This document shows, piece by piece, positions 34,612-43,310 of a DNA stretch of 64,000 nucleotides. Each line of letters starts with the position of its first letter. Within the stretch, counting starts at the first letter, position 1. Source of the DNA: Nitrospirota bacterium. Lineage in GTDB: Bacteria > Nitrospirota > Thermodesulfovibrionia > Thermodesulfovibrionales > UBA6898. Location: the NCBI GenBank assembly GCA_016235245.1, contig JACRLO010000038.1, positions 1 through 64,000 of the forward strand, read 5' to 3'. The translations under genes were made by a program, and so were the position numbers. A model generated the notes under the pieces. It was not told the DNA's origin. It did not search any database and saw nothing but the letters and a program-made list of their open reading frames with translations.

Positions 34612-35246
34612 GCATCTTCTCTCCTCTGCTTAAGGCTGACAAGGGCATCATCGACAGGGCTGAAGGCAAGATGAGGGATCTGTATGGCCGCATGGGCAAG
34701 GCCTATGACCGGTCTGCTTTATGTTATGATTTTTCCTGCAGCGGCTTTGACGAAAATTGCTGTGAGGAGCGTTTTTATCATCATACCCTCTCGGAGTTTC
34801 TTTACCTGCGGCAAGGGATACAGACTCTGGAGGGCGGCAAGAGAAAAGAGATATTTGACAGGGCTAAAGAGGTGGCTGAACTCTGCCGGATGCATGACAG
34901 GGAGGGGCAGGCCAGACGTATAATGTGCCCGCTCAATAGTGACAACCTCTGCAGTCTCTATGAATACCGGCTTATGATCTGCAGGCTTCATGGCGTGCCG
35001 TATAAAATGCGCAGGCCTGATGGCACGGAGGCGCAGGGCATCGGCTGCCACAGAATAGACTGGGACATGTCCTCTGAAAAGAGTACAGAATGCATGTTTG
35101 ATAGGACAGACCTTTACCGCGAACTGTCAGGGATCGAGATAGAGCTGAGGCAGAAACTCGGTTTTAGCCAGCGCATCAAGATGACCATCGCAGAGATGAT
35201 AACCGAGATAGAAAAACTGTTAATAAAATCAGAGGGGGGTATATGA
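34608..35246 (+). CDS. YkgJ-family cysteine cluster protein
   Basis: 212 residues. The zinc/iron cysteine cluster of the YkgJ (CxxCxxxxC-type) family is spread over ALCYDFSCSGFDENCCEERFYHHTLSEF (about 37-64), MCPLNSDNLCSLYEYRLMICRLHGVP (about 105-130), GIGCHRI and STECMF. Function in the family is unknown; metal or cluster binding is likely. The start overlaps the stop of the small selenoprotein and its own stop overlaps the next gene, so all three should be translated as a coupled set. Confidence 0.85.
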   Translation: MSIFSPLLKADKGIIDRAEGKMRDLYGRMGKAYDRSALCYDFSCSGFDENCCEERFYHHTLSEFLYLRQGIQTLEGGKRKEIFDRAKEVAELCRMHDREGQARRIMCPLNSDNLCSLYEYRLMICRLHGVPYKMRRPDGTEAQGIGCHRIDWDMSSEKSTECMFDRTDLYRELSGIEIELRQKLGFSQRIKMTIAEMITEIEKLLIKSEGGI

Positions 35247-35950
35247 GCATCAGAGAAAATATCCATCAGGTCATGGACCTTATTAAACCGGCGCATATCC
35301 TTGTCAGTGTCTTTGACAAGGCCGAGCTTGAAGAGCTGATAAAGGGCATCCTTGCCGTGAATCCTGAGGCCAGGTTTTACTCGACCGGCGGCACCGGCAA
35401 GAAGATAGCTGATATCCTCGGTGCAGACTCATCAAAGAACTATATCCCGGTCGAAGAGTATACCGGTGCGCCCGAGATGGAGGGTGGGCTGGTCAAGACG
35501 CTCCATCCCAAGATCCATGCGGGCCTGCTTGCAGAGCGGGGCAATCCGGCGCATGAAGAATACCTGTATAAGACACTTGCAGCAGGCAGCACGTATGCCG
35601 GAGTATATTTTGATATCTTTGTCGGCAACCTCTATCCTTTTACCTCTGTTATAGAAAAAGAGGGCACGACTTCTGAGACGGCCCGGGTGAATATCGATAT
35701 CGGCGGCCCTGCCATGACTATGGCCTCGGCAAAGAACTGGCACAGCATAGCTGCGCTTACGTCTCCGTCTCAATATGCTGATTTTCTCTCCTTGCTGAAG
35801 AACAACGGCGGCAGGATCAGTCTTGAGCAGAGGTTCAATCTTGCAACAGAGGCGATGAAGTCCATCGGCGCATACCGTTCAGCAATCGGCTCTTATTTTG
35901 GCAGGCTTGATTTTAGTAAAGACGTAAAGCCCTTTCTGGATGTGAACTGA
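35243..35950 (+). CDS. Stand-alone IMP cyclohydrolase-like (PurH N-terminal) domain protein
   Basis: 235 residues that match only the N-terminal MGS-like IMP cyclohydrolase domain of PurH: HILVSVFDKAELEELIKGI, FYSTGGTGKKIADIL, YTGAPEMEGGLVKTLHPKIHAGLL, and NLYPF...NIDIGGPAMTMASAKNW. The AICAR transformylase half (about 300 residues) is missing and no remnant is visible before larC. It might close FAICAR to IMP with a separate formyltransferase (as in archaeal/bacterial split systems) or have a new role. The ATGA overlap with the YkgJ-like gene is unusual for a purine gene. Confidence 0.85.
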   Translation: MSIRENIHQVMDLIKPAHILVSVFDKAELEELIKGILAVNPEARFYSTGGTGKKIADILGADSSKNYIPVEEYTGAPEMEGGLVKTLHPKIHAGLLAERGNPAHEEYLYKTLAAGSTYAGVYFDIFVGNLYPFTSVIEKEGTTSETARVNIDIGGPAMTMASAKNWHSIAALTSPSQYADFLSLLKNNGGRISLEQRFNLATEAMKSIGAYRSAIGSYFGRLDFSKDVKPFLDVN

Positions 35951-35971
35951 TTTTGTCATGAGGCCTTGAAA

Positions 35972-37147
35972 TTGAAGATCGCATATTTTGACTGCTTTTC
36001 CGGGATCAGCGGGGACATGTGCCTTGGCGCCCTTGTTGATGCCGGCGTTCCGCTCAAGGAGATCGAACGAGGGCTGAAGAAGCTTAAGCTGAAGGGCTAT
36101 GCCCTAAGCGAAAAGAAGGTTCTGAGAACAGGGATTGCGGCGACTAAGGTGGATGTTACGCTGAAGAAAGCGGTCAGCGGTCGGCAGTCAGCAGTCAGAA
36201 AGTGGAAGGACATTCAAACTATCATCAAAGAATCTGACCTGCCCGAAAGAATAAAGAAGCAGGGACTTGCTGTATTTAAGAATCTTTTTGAGGCAGAGGC
36301 GAAGGTGCATGGAAGCACGATCGAAAAGACTCATCTGCATGAGCTTGGCTGCGTTGACTGTCTGGTGGATATCTTCGGTACGCTTATCGGTCTTTCGTAT
36401 CTCGGCATAGAAAAGGTCTACGCATCTCCTGTCAACCTCGGAAGCGGCTCAACAAAAACCTCCCACGGAATCATGCCGGTGCCTGCACCTGCAACCGCAG
36501 AATTATTGAAAGGGGTCCCCTGTTATTCTTCTGGACCTGCATTTGAGATGACAACGCCGACAGGTGCTGTGTTCCTGAGGACACTCGCATCCGGATTTGG
36601 CAGCATGCCTTTATTTTCTCTCGAGAAGATTGGCATCGGCGCAGGGAACAAGGACCCGGAAGAACGGTCGAATATCGTCCGGATCATGGTCGGTCAGGTC
36701 GATGAGACTGCCCGTCATGAAGCCATCACGGTTATCGAGACGAATATCGATGACATGAATCCCCAGGTCTATGAATATGTGATGGAGCGCCTCTTTGGGG
36801 CAGGAGCGCTTGATGCCTTCATCGCACAGGTGATCATGAAAAAATCTCGGCCGGGAGTTCTGCTGACTGTGCTCTGCAGCGCCGAAAAGAAAGACGGGAT
36901 CATCAATATCATCCTGCAGGAGACCACCACAATTGGTATCCGTTTTTACGAAGCAGGACGGGTTGTCATGGCAAGACAGTTGAAGGGGGTAAGGACGCAA
37001 TACGGAACAGTGCGGGTGAAAGAATCAACATACGGCGAACATCTCCGGATCACTCCTGAATATGAGGACTGCAGAAAAGCGGCTGAAGACTATAGTGTCC
37101 CTCTTCTCGATGTAATGGAAGAGGTGCGCAGGAAAGTACAGAAATAA
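35972..37147 (+). CDS. larC: Nickel insertion protein LarC
   Basis: About 391 residues. LarC inserts nickel into the pyridinium-dithiocarboxylate cofactor of lactate racemase-type enzymes. N-terminal KIAYFDCFSGISGDMCLGALVDAGV and later LHELGCVDCLVDIFGTLIGL, HGIMPVPAPATAELL, IETNIDDMNPQVYEYVMERLFGAGALDAFI are family blocks. It starts at a TTG (35972, after TGAGG; TTG at 35966 is the alternative). The His-rich segment that usually precedes the conserved helix is replaced by VSGRQSAVRKWKD, encoded by a short GTCAGC/GCAGTC repeat. It is a single gene, not split as in Lactobacillus. larA/B/E are not in the window. Confidence 0.92.
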   Translation: MKIAYFDCFSGISGDMCLGALVDAGVPLKEIERGLKKLKLKGYALSEKKVLRTGIAATKVDVTLKKAVSGRQSAVRKWKDIQTIIKESDLPERIKKQGLAVFKNLFEAEAKVHGSTIEKTHLHELGCVDCLVDIFGTLIGLSYLGIEKVYASPVNLGSGSTKTSHGIMPVPAPATAELLKGVPCYSSGPAFEMTTPTGAVFLRTLASGFGSMPLFSLEKIGIGAGNKDPEERSNIVRIMVGQVDETARHEAITVIETNIDDMNPQVYEYVMERLFGAGALDAFIAQVIMKKSRPGVLLTVLCSAEKKDGIINIILQETTTIGIRFYEAGRVVMARQLKGVRTQYGTVRVKESTYGEHLRITPEYEDCRKAAEDYSVPLLDVMEEVRRKVQK

Positions 37148-37193
37148 ATGGCACGTAAGGGCGACATGAACCTGCTGCCGGAAGCCGACTGAA

Positions 37194-37385
37194 CTAAACG
37201 AAGATATCGATGCCGCCGCGGGCTGCGGCCTGCTGTGAGAGCGCTTCGATCTGCTTTGCATTATCGAGAAGCATCTGGGCCATCTTCTGCTGGGCCTCCA
37301 TCTGCATCTTGACCGCACTCATCGACAGCTGCTCATAGAGTTGAGCCTGTTTCATCGCAATGGCTGATGCTGCCATCTCTACCAT
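37194..37385 (-). CDS. YjfB-family putative motility-associated protein
   Basis: 63 residues from the ATG at 37385. Sequence: Met/Ala/Gln-rich helices (MVEMAASAIAMKQAQLYEQL, KMQMEAQQKMAQMLLDNAKQ), ending GGIDIFV. This is the pattern of YjfB-family proteins, which often accompany flagellar genes; their role is unknown. It is divergent from fleQ, so it may belong to the flagellar regulon. TGAGG lies 11 nt upstream of the ATG. Confidence 0.75.
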   Translation of the reverse strand: MVEMAASAIAMKQAQLYEQLSMSAVKMQMEAQQKMAQMLLDNAKQIEALSQQAAARGGIDIFV

Positions 37386-37432
37386 ACTTATAGTATACCT
37401 CAAACATAACGGAATGAGGACATTTTTGTTGA

Positions 37433-37446
37433 GTCAAAGTATTGAC
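37433..37446. promoter_or_regulatory. FleQ-box-like palindrome over the fleQ promoter
   Basis: GTCA-AAGTAT-TGAC. It overlaps the -35 hexamer (37442-37447) of the fleQ promoter, an ideal place for autorepression. It matches the GTCA-N6-TGAC frame of the other two sites and agrees with the FleQ consensus half-sites; the central TAAA is only partly kept. Confidence 0.6.
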
Positions 37447-37470
37447 ACGTGAAACATTTTCGCGTATCAT
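37442..37470 (+). promoter_or_regulatory. Sigma-70 promoter of fleQ
   Basis: TTGACA (37442-37447), 17-bp spacer, TATCAT (37465-37470). The expected RNA start falls on or next to the A of the ATG at 37477, so the fleQ mRNA is probably leaderless; no ribosome site is seen. Confidence 0.72.
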
Positions 37471-37476
37471 CACCTC

Positions 37477-38925
37477 ATGCATCGCATTTTAGTGATCGAT
37501 GATGACTCTATCGTAAGGGATGTTCTCGAAAGCTTTTTTACGGGAAAAGGCTTTAGTGTTACTCTTGCAGAGAATGGCGAAAGAGGTGTTGAACTCCTCG
37601 ATCATGATAAATTTGATATTTTGTTTGTTGACCTTGTCATGCCTGGCCTTGGTGGGCTCGATGTTCTGCAGAATGCCTCGGAACGCAAAATAAGCACTCC
37701 TTCTATTGTTATGACAGCCTTTGCAGAGGTCAAGACTGCGGTTGAGGCTATGAGACTTGGCGCCTTCGACTATATTACGAAGCCCTTTATTCTCGAGGAA
37801 CTGCTCATTACGGTGAACAGGGCGCTTAAACTTTCGAAGCTGAAGCAGGAAAACCTGATGCTCAAGAAGCAGCTCAAGCAGAAATACAACTTCCATGGAC
37901 TGATTGGCGCTTCTCCCCGGATGCAGAAGGTCTATGACATGATCGAGAAAGTTGCCGACACGGAAAGCACCGTACTCATTACCGGAGAAAGCGGCACCGG
38001 CAAGGAAGTTGTCGCCAAGACGATCCATTTTAACAGCTCCCGCGCGCAGAATTCTTTTATACCCCTGAACTGCTCTGCTATTCCGAAGGACCTGCTTGAA
38101 TCTGAGCTTTTTGGTCATGAGAAGGGCGCGTTTACCGGTGCCGTAAATACAAGGATCGGCAGGTTTGAGCTTGCAAACGGGGGCACTATTTTTCTTGATG
38201 AGATCGGAGAGCTCCATCCGTCACTTCAGGTGAAACTGCTCAGGGTGCTGCAGGAAAGGGAATTTGAGCGGGTGGGTGGCACAAAGACGGTGAAGGTGGA
38301 TGTAAGAATTCTTGCGGCAACGAACAAAGACCTTGAGAAGGCTACCCAGGATGGCACATTCAGGGAAGACCTTTTCTACCGGCTGAACGTTATCCCCCTT
38401 CATCTGCCGCCGCTCAGAAAGAGGAAAGAGGACATTCCCCTTCTGATCGATCATTTTATGCAGATATACTGCAAAAAGAAAAAGAAGGAGCTGATCAAGA
38501 TTTCTCAGCCGATCATGGATTGTTTTCTGTCATACCGCTGGCACGGTAATGTGCGGGAACTTGAGAACCTGATCGAGCGCGTTGTTATACTCAATGACAC
38601 GGGATCGGTTACGCTGGACGATCTGCCGGAGCGATTTCATTGTGGCAGATGCGAACCGCTCCAGACAGAAGCGTTTCCCGCATCTGCAGAGTCCCGGGCT
38701 TCTCTGTCGATAACCGCAGGCGGTATGGTCCTTCCTGCCGAGGGAATAGATCTTAACAGCGTTCTCAATACCATGGAAAACGGTCTTATCCTTCAGGCGC
38801 TTGAACGTTCCGCAGGCGTCAAGAAGAAGGCTGCCGAACTGCTCGGACTGAATCGGACAACCCTTCTTGAAAAGCTCAAAAAAAAGGGGATCGAACTCCC
38901 TTCTCAGGAAAAGATCAGTTCCTGA
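37477..38925 (+). CDS. fleQ: FleQ/FlrA-type sigma-54 activator, flagellar master regulator
   Basis: 482 residues. Receiver domain with DDD at 8-10, phosphoacceptor D52 (FVDLVMPG), T and K in place; then AAA+ domain with Walker A GESGTGKE and the sigma-54 contact loop GAFTGA; then a C-terminal Fis-type helix-turn-helix ([24 protein letters not shown]) close to that of FleQ/FlrA (LGLRRTTLVEKMRKYG). Pseudomonas FleQ has a degenerate receiver; here it is intact, so phosphorylation may add to c-di-GMP control. Placement upstream of the TPR-flrB-flrC operon and the presence of FleQ-box palindromes support the name. FleN, its antagonist, is encoded at the end of the window. Confidence 0.88.
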   Translation: MHRILVIDDDSIVRDVLESFFTGKGFSVTLAENGERGVELLDHDKFDILFVDLVMPGLGGLDVLQNASERKISTPSIVMTAFAEVKTAVEAMRLGAFDYITKPFILEELLITVNRALKLSKLKQENLMLKKQLKQKYNFHGLIGASPRMQKVYDMIEKVADTESTVLITGESGTGKEVVAKTIHFNSSRAQNSFIPLNCSAIPKDLLESELFGHEKGAFTGAVNTRIGRFELANGGTIFLDEIGELHPSLQVKLLRVLQEREFERVGGTKTVKVDVRILAATNKDLEKATQDGTFREDLFYRLNVIPLHLPPLRKRKEDIPLLIDHFMQIYCKKKKKELIKISQPIMDCFLSYRWHGNVRELENLIERVVILNDTGSVTLDDLPERFHCGRCEPLQTEAFPASAESRASLSITAGGMVLPAEGIDLNSVLNTMENGLILQALERSAGVKKKAAELLGLNRTTLLEKLKKKGIELPSQEKISS

Positions 38926-38938
38926 ACGCATCTGTCTT

Positions 38939-38952
38939 GTCAGTAAATTGAC
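38939..38952. promoter_or_regulatory. FleQ box upstream of the TPR-flrB-flrC operon
   Basis: GTCAGTAAATTGAC, an exact fit to the published Pseudomonas consensus GTCaNTAAAtTGAC. Its centre is about 50 bp upstream of the -24 element of the sigma-54 promoter at 38995, a normal enhancer position. Confidence 0.75.
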
Positions 38953-38994
38953 AGATTCCCTCGATTAGAATTCAATAAATTCAAAGAGTTATGA

Positions 38995-39010
38995 TGGCAT
39001 GCTTGTTGCA
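38995..39010 (+). promoter_or_regulatory. Sigma-54 promoter of the TPR-flrB-flrC operon
   Basis: TGGCATG-CTTG-TTGCA, with GG at 38996-38997 and GC at 39008-39009. Only one base differs from TGGCACG-N4-TTGCA. The predicted RNA start is 39021, two bases before the ATG at 39023, so the transcript would be nearly leaderless. Confidence 0.85.
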
Positions 39011-39022
39011 AAAATAACTGCT

Positions 39023-40828
39023 ATGAACGTATTGCGTCTTTTTCTTGTTCTTGCCGCAACACTGCTGCCTCTGTCGGCATATGCCCTTGATCCTGCCGAA
39101 GAGCAGATAAGCTCTGTGCCACTGAAAAAGGCACTTGAGAGTCTGAAGGACAATAAGCCAGCAGAGGCTCTCAAGGCACTTTCTGAATTCAGGCATGACA
39201 GCACTACCGTAGCCCAATATCATTTTGTGTCGGGCCGTCTCAAGCTTGCAGAGAAGAAGCCCCTTGAGGCGGTTGAACACTTTGGCAAGGCGTATCAGTA
39301 TGCCTCCAAAGGTGAGTTGAAAGAGGCTGCGCTTATTGAGAGGGCAGAGACGTATGTCAAAATGCGCTATTTCTATGAGGCACGCTCAAGCTTCAATCTC
39401 TTTATAAAGAATTATCCCGCTTCCATAATCCTTGGCAGGGCTTACCATGGTCTAGCAAAAAGCCTGGCAGAGACCGGCTCGCTTAAGGAGGCCCTTGCGT
39501 ATTATGAAAAGTCGGGTACTGCCCCGGATGTGCTGCTTGCAAAGGCAAACACCCTTCATCGCCTTGGCATGACGGCAGAGGCGGCAAAAGTGTATGCTTC
39601 AGTCCTCGAATCGGGCGACTCTCTTGTCAGGGAGTCGGAGGAGTCCCTCTTCTATCTCGGAGAGAATTTCCGTCTGTCCGGCAAAACGGCTGACGCACAA
39701 AAATATCTCGCTCTGGTAAAAGATCCTCTCTATAAGCCCAGGGCAGATCTCAGCCTCGGTATTGTGGCGCTCCAGCAGGGCAAAAGCGATGCCGCGGTGA
39801 CCGCCTTTTCTGCCGTTGCCACTACTCAGGACAGAGAGTCTGCGCGGCAAGCCCTGCTAATGATGGCCGACATGGAGTTCAAAGCAGGAAAGACGGTTGA
39901 AGCAAAGGCGAAGCTCGAGGAGATACGGACAAAATATCCCTATGGTAAAACATATGAAGAGGCTATGTTAAAGCTGGCCCGTCTGTTAAGGCAGGAGGGC
40001 AGTTTTGAAAAAGCTGTTCATGTCCTTAATGAGCTGGTCTTTAAATCGTCGGTAAAAAAAGAGGCGCTTGAGGAATTTGAAAAACTCCTCAGCGAGGTGA
40101 GGGTAAAGGATAAGGACCTCTTTCCGAAGCTCTGGAAAACAGCCGGGCCAATGCTCCTTGACGCTTCGCGGGAAAAATTCCTGCTCGATGTTGCGGGGGA
40201 CCTCAAAGATTCAGGCAAGCCCTTTCTTGATCTGATGCAGTATCTTGCGAAATATGGCACTGAAGCGGGAAAAACGAAGAGTACGGCAGCCCTTGTTGAG
40301 TTTTATACTGAAAAGAAGGACCGCGGCCGGGCCGACGAATACCTGAAAAAACTGAAGTCCATGAAGAATACCGCCGAAGAGCTGAACAGACTTGAGGGAA
40401 GACTTGCCTTTCTGGGCAGGGATTATAAGACCGCATCCGAAAAGCTGGTTCAACTGAAAAAACTGCAGGCTGCTGATATCGCGATGCTCGGCGAGATCGC
40501 AGCGGCAACGCGCGATTATCCAAGGGCGATTGCGCGGTATGAAAAGGCTGTCAGGGAATCAGGCGGAGATGCACGGGACTATGCGCGGCTCGGCGATATC
40601 ATGTATGAGCTTAACAGGCATAATGACGCCCTGGTGTATTACCGCCTTGCGGTTGGCAAAGAACCAAACCATGACTGGGCACTCTATCGGATAGGTTCTC
40701 TTACGGAAGGGCCCGAGGCGGAAGAGGCACTCAAGAAACTGAGCGGTCAGGACCCGATGCTTGCGCGGCTGGCAGAGGCGAGGCTTATGGAGCTTGATTT
40801 GACCAAGAAGGGGGTCAGCAGTTACTGA
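39023..40828 (+). CDS. Secreted/periplasmic TPR protein
   Basis: 601 residues from the ATG at 39023, where a signal peptide begins (MNVLRLFLVLAATLLPLSAYA). The open frame from 38999 would start inside the sigma-54 promoter and can be discarded. The mature protein is a run of TPR/helix-turn-helix repeats (YHFVSGRLKLAEKKPLEAVEHFGKAY, LAKSLAETGSLKEALAYYEKS, ARLGDIMYELNRHNDALVYYRLA). First gene of an operon with the FlrB-type kinase (stop/start share one base). It could be an assembly or motor-associated factor or a periplasmic partner of the kinase pathway; not recognised as a named flagellar protein. Confidence 0.86.
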   Translation: MNVLRLFLVLAATLLPLSAYALDPAEEQISSVPLKKALESLKDNKPAEALKALSEFRHDSTTVAQYHFVSGRLKLAEKKPLEAVEHFGKAYQYASKGELKEAALIERAETYVKMRYFYEARSSFNLFIKNYPASIILGRAYHGLAKSLAETGSLKEALAYYEKSGTAPDVLLAKANTLHRLGMTAEAAKVYASVLESGDSLVRESEESLFYLGENFRLSGKTADAQKYLALVKDPLYKPRADLSLGIVALQQGKSDAAVTAFSAVATTQDRESARQALLMMADMEFKAGKTVEAKAKLEEIRTKYPYGKTYEEAMLKLARLLRQEGSFEKAVHVLNELVFKSSVKKEALEEFEKLLSEVRVKDKDLFPKLWKTAGPMLLDASREKFLLDVAGDLKDSGKPFLDLMQYLAKYGTEAGKTKSTAALVEFYTEKKDRGRADEYLKKLKSMKNTAEELNRLEGRLAFLGRDYKTASEKLVQLKKLQAADIAMLGEIAAATRDYPRAIARYEKAVRESGGDARDYARLGDIMYELNRHNDALVYYRLAVGKEPNHDWALYRIGSLTEGPEAEEALKKLSGQDPMLARLAEARLMELDLTKKGVSSY

Positions 40829-42021
40829 TGAGCGACATCGGCAAGCTCAAAGAAGCCTTTCTTAATTTTACCGAGGCATCTAAAAGCCTGGAGGCCTATT
40901 ATGGGAGACTCCAGGAGCAGGTGAAATATCTGACGCTTGAAGTAGAGGAAAAGAACAGGCAGCTTAAGGATGCGCTCAGCAGCACGGAGGAAGCAAAGGA
41001 CTATCTGAAGGGTATCCTTGAAAACCTCAAAGACGCAATCATTGTCCTTGACACGGACAAAAATGTCAGCATGATGAACAGGGCCTCAGAAGATCTCCTT
41101 ATGCTGAATGCTGAAGCTGTTATCGGCAGACCGTTTGAAGGTCTGCCTTTTTCACTGGAGCGTGACGGCGACGAGGGTGTCCTGACAATCGGTTCAAGAA
41201 AACATAGCATGATCGTTTCTCATTCGGAGGTCCTTGACAGGCAGGGACTTTTACGTGGGCATGTGATTCTCTTCAAGGATATTACAAGGATTAAGGAGCT
41301 TGAGGCCCAGAACGAACGGAATTACCGGTTGATAGCCATGGGCGAGATGGCGGCAAAGATCGTGCATGAGATCCGCAGTCCGCTCTGCAGTATCGAACTC
41401 TATGCGAGCATGCTCGCAAAAGACCTCGAAGGAACAGAGCATCTGAACATGGCAAAGGGCATATCTACCGGCATCAGCAGCCTTAACAATATCCTGACGA
41501 ATATGCTGTTTTTCGCAAAGCCCCAGAAGCCGATCCTGAGGCCGGTCGATATCTGCAGACTTCTCGAAGAGACGGTCTTTATGCTCCTGCCGATGATCGA
41601 GTCGAGGGGGCTCACGTTTCACCGGGAGATCGAGCAGGGTGTCAATGTCTGCGGCGATTCTGATCTGCTCAAACAGGTCTTTCTCAATATCCTGCTGAAT
41701 GCAATACAGTCGACGCCGGAAGGCATGGCGATAACAGCGAGCTGCAGGAACGAGGGGCCGTCTGCGCTTGTCGAGATCAGGGACGAAGGGCCGGGCATCG
41801 AACCGGAAAATATCGAGAAGATCTTCGATCCTTTTTTCAGTACAAAGGAAAAAGGCACAGGGCTTGGTCTTGCCATATCAGCGAAGATCGTGCAGGCCCA
41901 TGGAGGCACCATTAAAGTGATCAGCAGCCCCGGCCATGGCGCCGCGTTCCGCCTCTGGTTTCCCGAGAATGCGGATACATCGCAGGGTGATACCCTGATG
42001 AAAGAGGGAATATTTTCGTGA
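40828..42021 (+). CDS. flrB: FlrB/FleS-type sensor histidine kinase
   Basis: 397 residues, no TM segment, so cytoplasmic as in FlrB/FleS. N-terminal coiled coil (about 5-55), PAS domain (about 65-160, ILENLKDAIIVLDTDKNV), HisKA H-box MGEMAAKIVHEIRSPLCSIELY with the phosphorylated His, and HATPase with N box NILLNAIQST, G1 DEGPGIEPENIEKIF, F box DPFFSTKEKGTGLGL. Expected to phosphorylate FlrC, whose gene overlaps it by 4 bp. Likely FleQ- and sigma-54-controlled through the upstream promoter at 38995. Confidence 0.9.
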   Translation: MSDIGKLKEAFLNFTEASKSLEAYYGRLQEQVKYLTLEVEEKNRQLKDALSSTEEAKDYLKGILENLKDAIIVLDTDKNVSMMNRASEDLLMLNAEAVIGRPFEGLPFSLERDGDEGVLTIGSRKHSMIVSHSEVLDRQGLLRGHVILFKDITRIKELEAQNERNYRLIAMGEMAAKIVHEIRSPLCSIELYASMLAKDLEGTEHLNMAKGISTGISSLNNILTNMLFFAKPQKPILRPVDICRLLEETVFMLLPMIESRGLTFHREIEQGVNVCGDSDLLKQVFLNILLNAIQSTPEGMAITASCRNEGPSALVEIRDEGPGIEPENIEKIFDPFFSTKEKGTGLGLAISAKIVQAHGGTIKVISSPGHGAAFRLWFPENADTSQGDTLMKEGIFS

Positions 42022-43310
42022 AACCGATCCTTGTTGTTGATGACGATCCCCAGATGCGTGCAGCACTTCATGAGGCGATCCAGAGATTGGGCCACCGGGC
42101 GGTGCTTGCAGAAAACGGACAAGAGGCACTGACAAAGCTCGGCAGCAGTTCTTTTGCCCTGGTGATTACGGACATGAAGATGCCGAAGATGGACGGACTG
42201 GCATTTCTGAAGGAGGCGAGGCTCCGGGGTGCGAACCTTCCGGTACTCGTCATTACCGGCCACGGGACCATTGAAAATGCGGTCGAGACCATGAGAGAAG
42301 GCGCAACAGATTACCTGCTCAAGCCCTTCTCTTTTGATACCCTCAGCCGAAAGATTGACGCTATCATGCAACGCATGTCCGGCAGCAGAGAGATCGTCTC
42401 TGCCTGTCCGAAGATGAAAAAACTCCTTCAGATAGCGGATGCGGTAGCTCCAAGCGATACCACGGTGCTTATCTGCGGCGAGAGCGGGACCGGCAAAGAG
42501 CTGCTGGCGCGCCATATATACAGCACGAGCCTCAGAAAGGACAAGCCGTTTGTTGCCGTAAACTGCGCCGCCATTCCCGATAACCTTATGGAGTCTGAGC
42601 TCTTCGGATTTGAGAAGGGGTCTTTTACCGGAGCAACAGAAAAGAAGATTGGGAAGTTCGAGCTTGCCAATGGCGGCACACTTCTTCTGGACGAGATCGG
42701 TGAAATGTCCATAACCCTTCAGGCAAAACTCCTGAGAGTGCTGCAGGAAAAAGAGGTTGACCGTATCGGCGGAAGGCAGCCGGTCCCCATTGATGTGCGC
42801 ATCATCGCAACAACGAACAGGGATCTGTACAAAGAGGCCATGGAAGGGAAATTCCGAGAAGACCTCTATTACCGTCTCAGCGTTTTTCCGATCGATGTCC
42901 CGCCGCTTCGGCAGCGTCAGGAGGACATTCCGATCCTGGCAGAGCATTTTCTGAAGAAATTCTCGGCACTGCAGGACCGGCAGATCAGGGGGATAACAAA
43001 GGATGCGATGGACCAGCTCCTGAGCCGTCCGTGGCGGGGGAATATCAGGGAACTCGAAAACACCCTGCATAGGGCGGTATTGCTCTGCCGGGACGAAATG
43101 ATAGGGCTGGAGCATTTCATGTTCTACGGTGATCCGCCTGCTCAGACCACACCGGTTCAGGGCAATATACACGATATGGAGAAGGAACTGATCCTGAAGA
43201 CCCTGAAGGAGACGGGCGGCAATAAGACGCAGGCTGCCAGGGCGCTGGGCGTGAGCGTCAGGACGATCAGAAACAAGCTCAACGAATACGGGAAAAATTT
43301 GCCTACCTGA
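42018..43310 (+). CDS. flrC: FlrC/FleR-type sigma-54 response regulator
   Basis: 430 residues: receiver domain with DDD at 8-10 and D52 (VITDMKMPKMDG), AAA+ domain with Walker A GESGTGKE, and Fis-type helix-turn-helix NKTQAARALGVSVRTIRNKLNEYG, like FlrC. The sigma-54 contact loop reads GSFTGA instead of GAFTGA; the neighbouring FleQ has GAFTGA. It probably activates the middle/late flagellar genes, starting with the flgB promoter 100 bp downstream. It overlaps flrB by 4 bp. Confidence 0.9.
   Translation: MKPILVVDDDPQMRAALHEAIQRLGHRAVLAENGQEALTKLGSSSFALVITDMKMPKMDGLAFLKEARLRGANLPVLVITGHGTIENAVETMREGATDYLLKPFSFDTLSRKIDAIMQRMSGSREIVSACPKMKKLLQIADAVAPSDTTVLICGESGTGKELLARHIYSTSLRKDKPFVAVNCAAIPDNLMESELFGFEKGSFTGATEKKIGKFELANGGTLLLDEIGEMSITLQAKLLRVLQEKEVDRIGGRQPVPIDVRIIATTNRDLYKEAMEGKFREDLYYRLSVFPIDVPPLRQRQEDIPILAEHFLKKFSALQDRQIRGITKDAMDQLLSRPWRGNIRELENTLHRAVLLCRDEMIGLEHFMFYGDPPAQTTPVQGNIHDMEKELILKTLKETGGNKTQAARALGVSVRTIRNKLNEYGKNLPT

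Noticed and set aside
37148-37170. TGGCACG resembling a sigma-54 -24 element after larC
   Set aside because: There is no TTGC at the -12 position (GGCGA instead), and no gene follows in that direction at a suitable distance.
41619-43172. 517-residue minus-strand open frame opposite flrB-flrC
   Set aside because: It mirrors two strongly conserved plus-strand genes and shows no domain.
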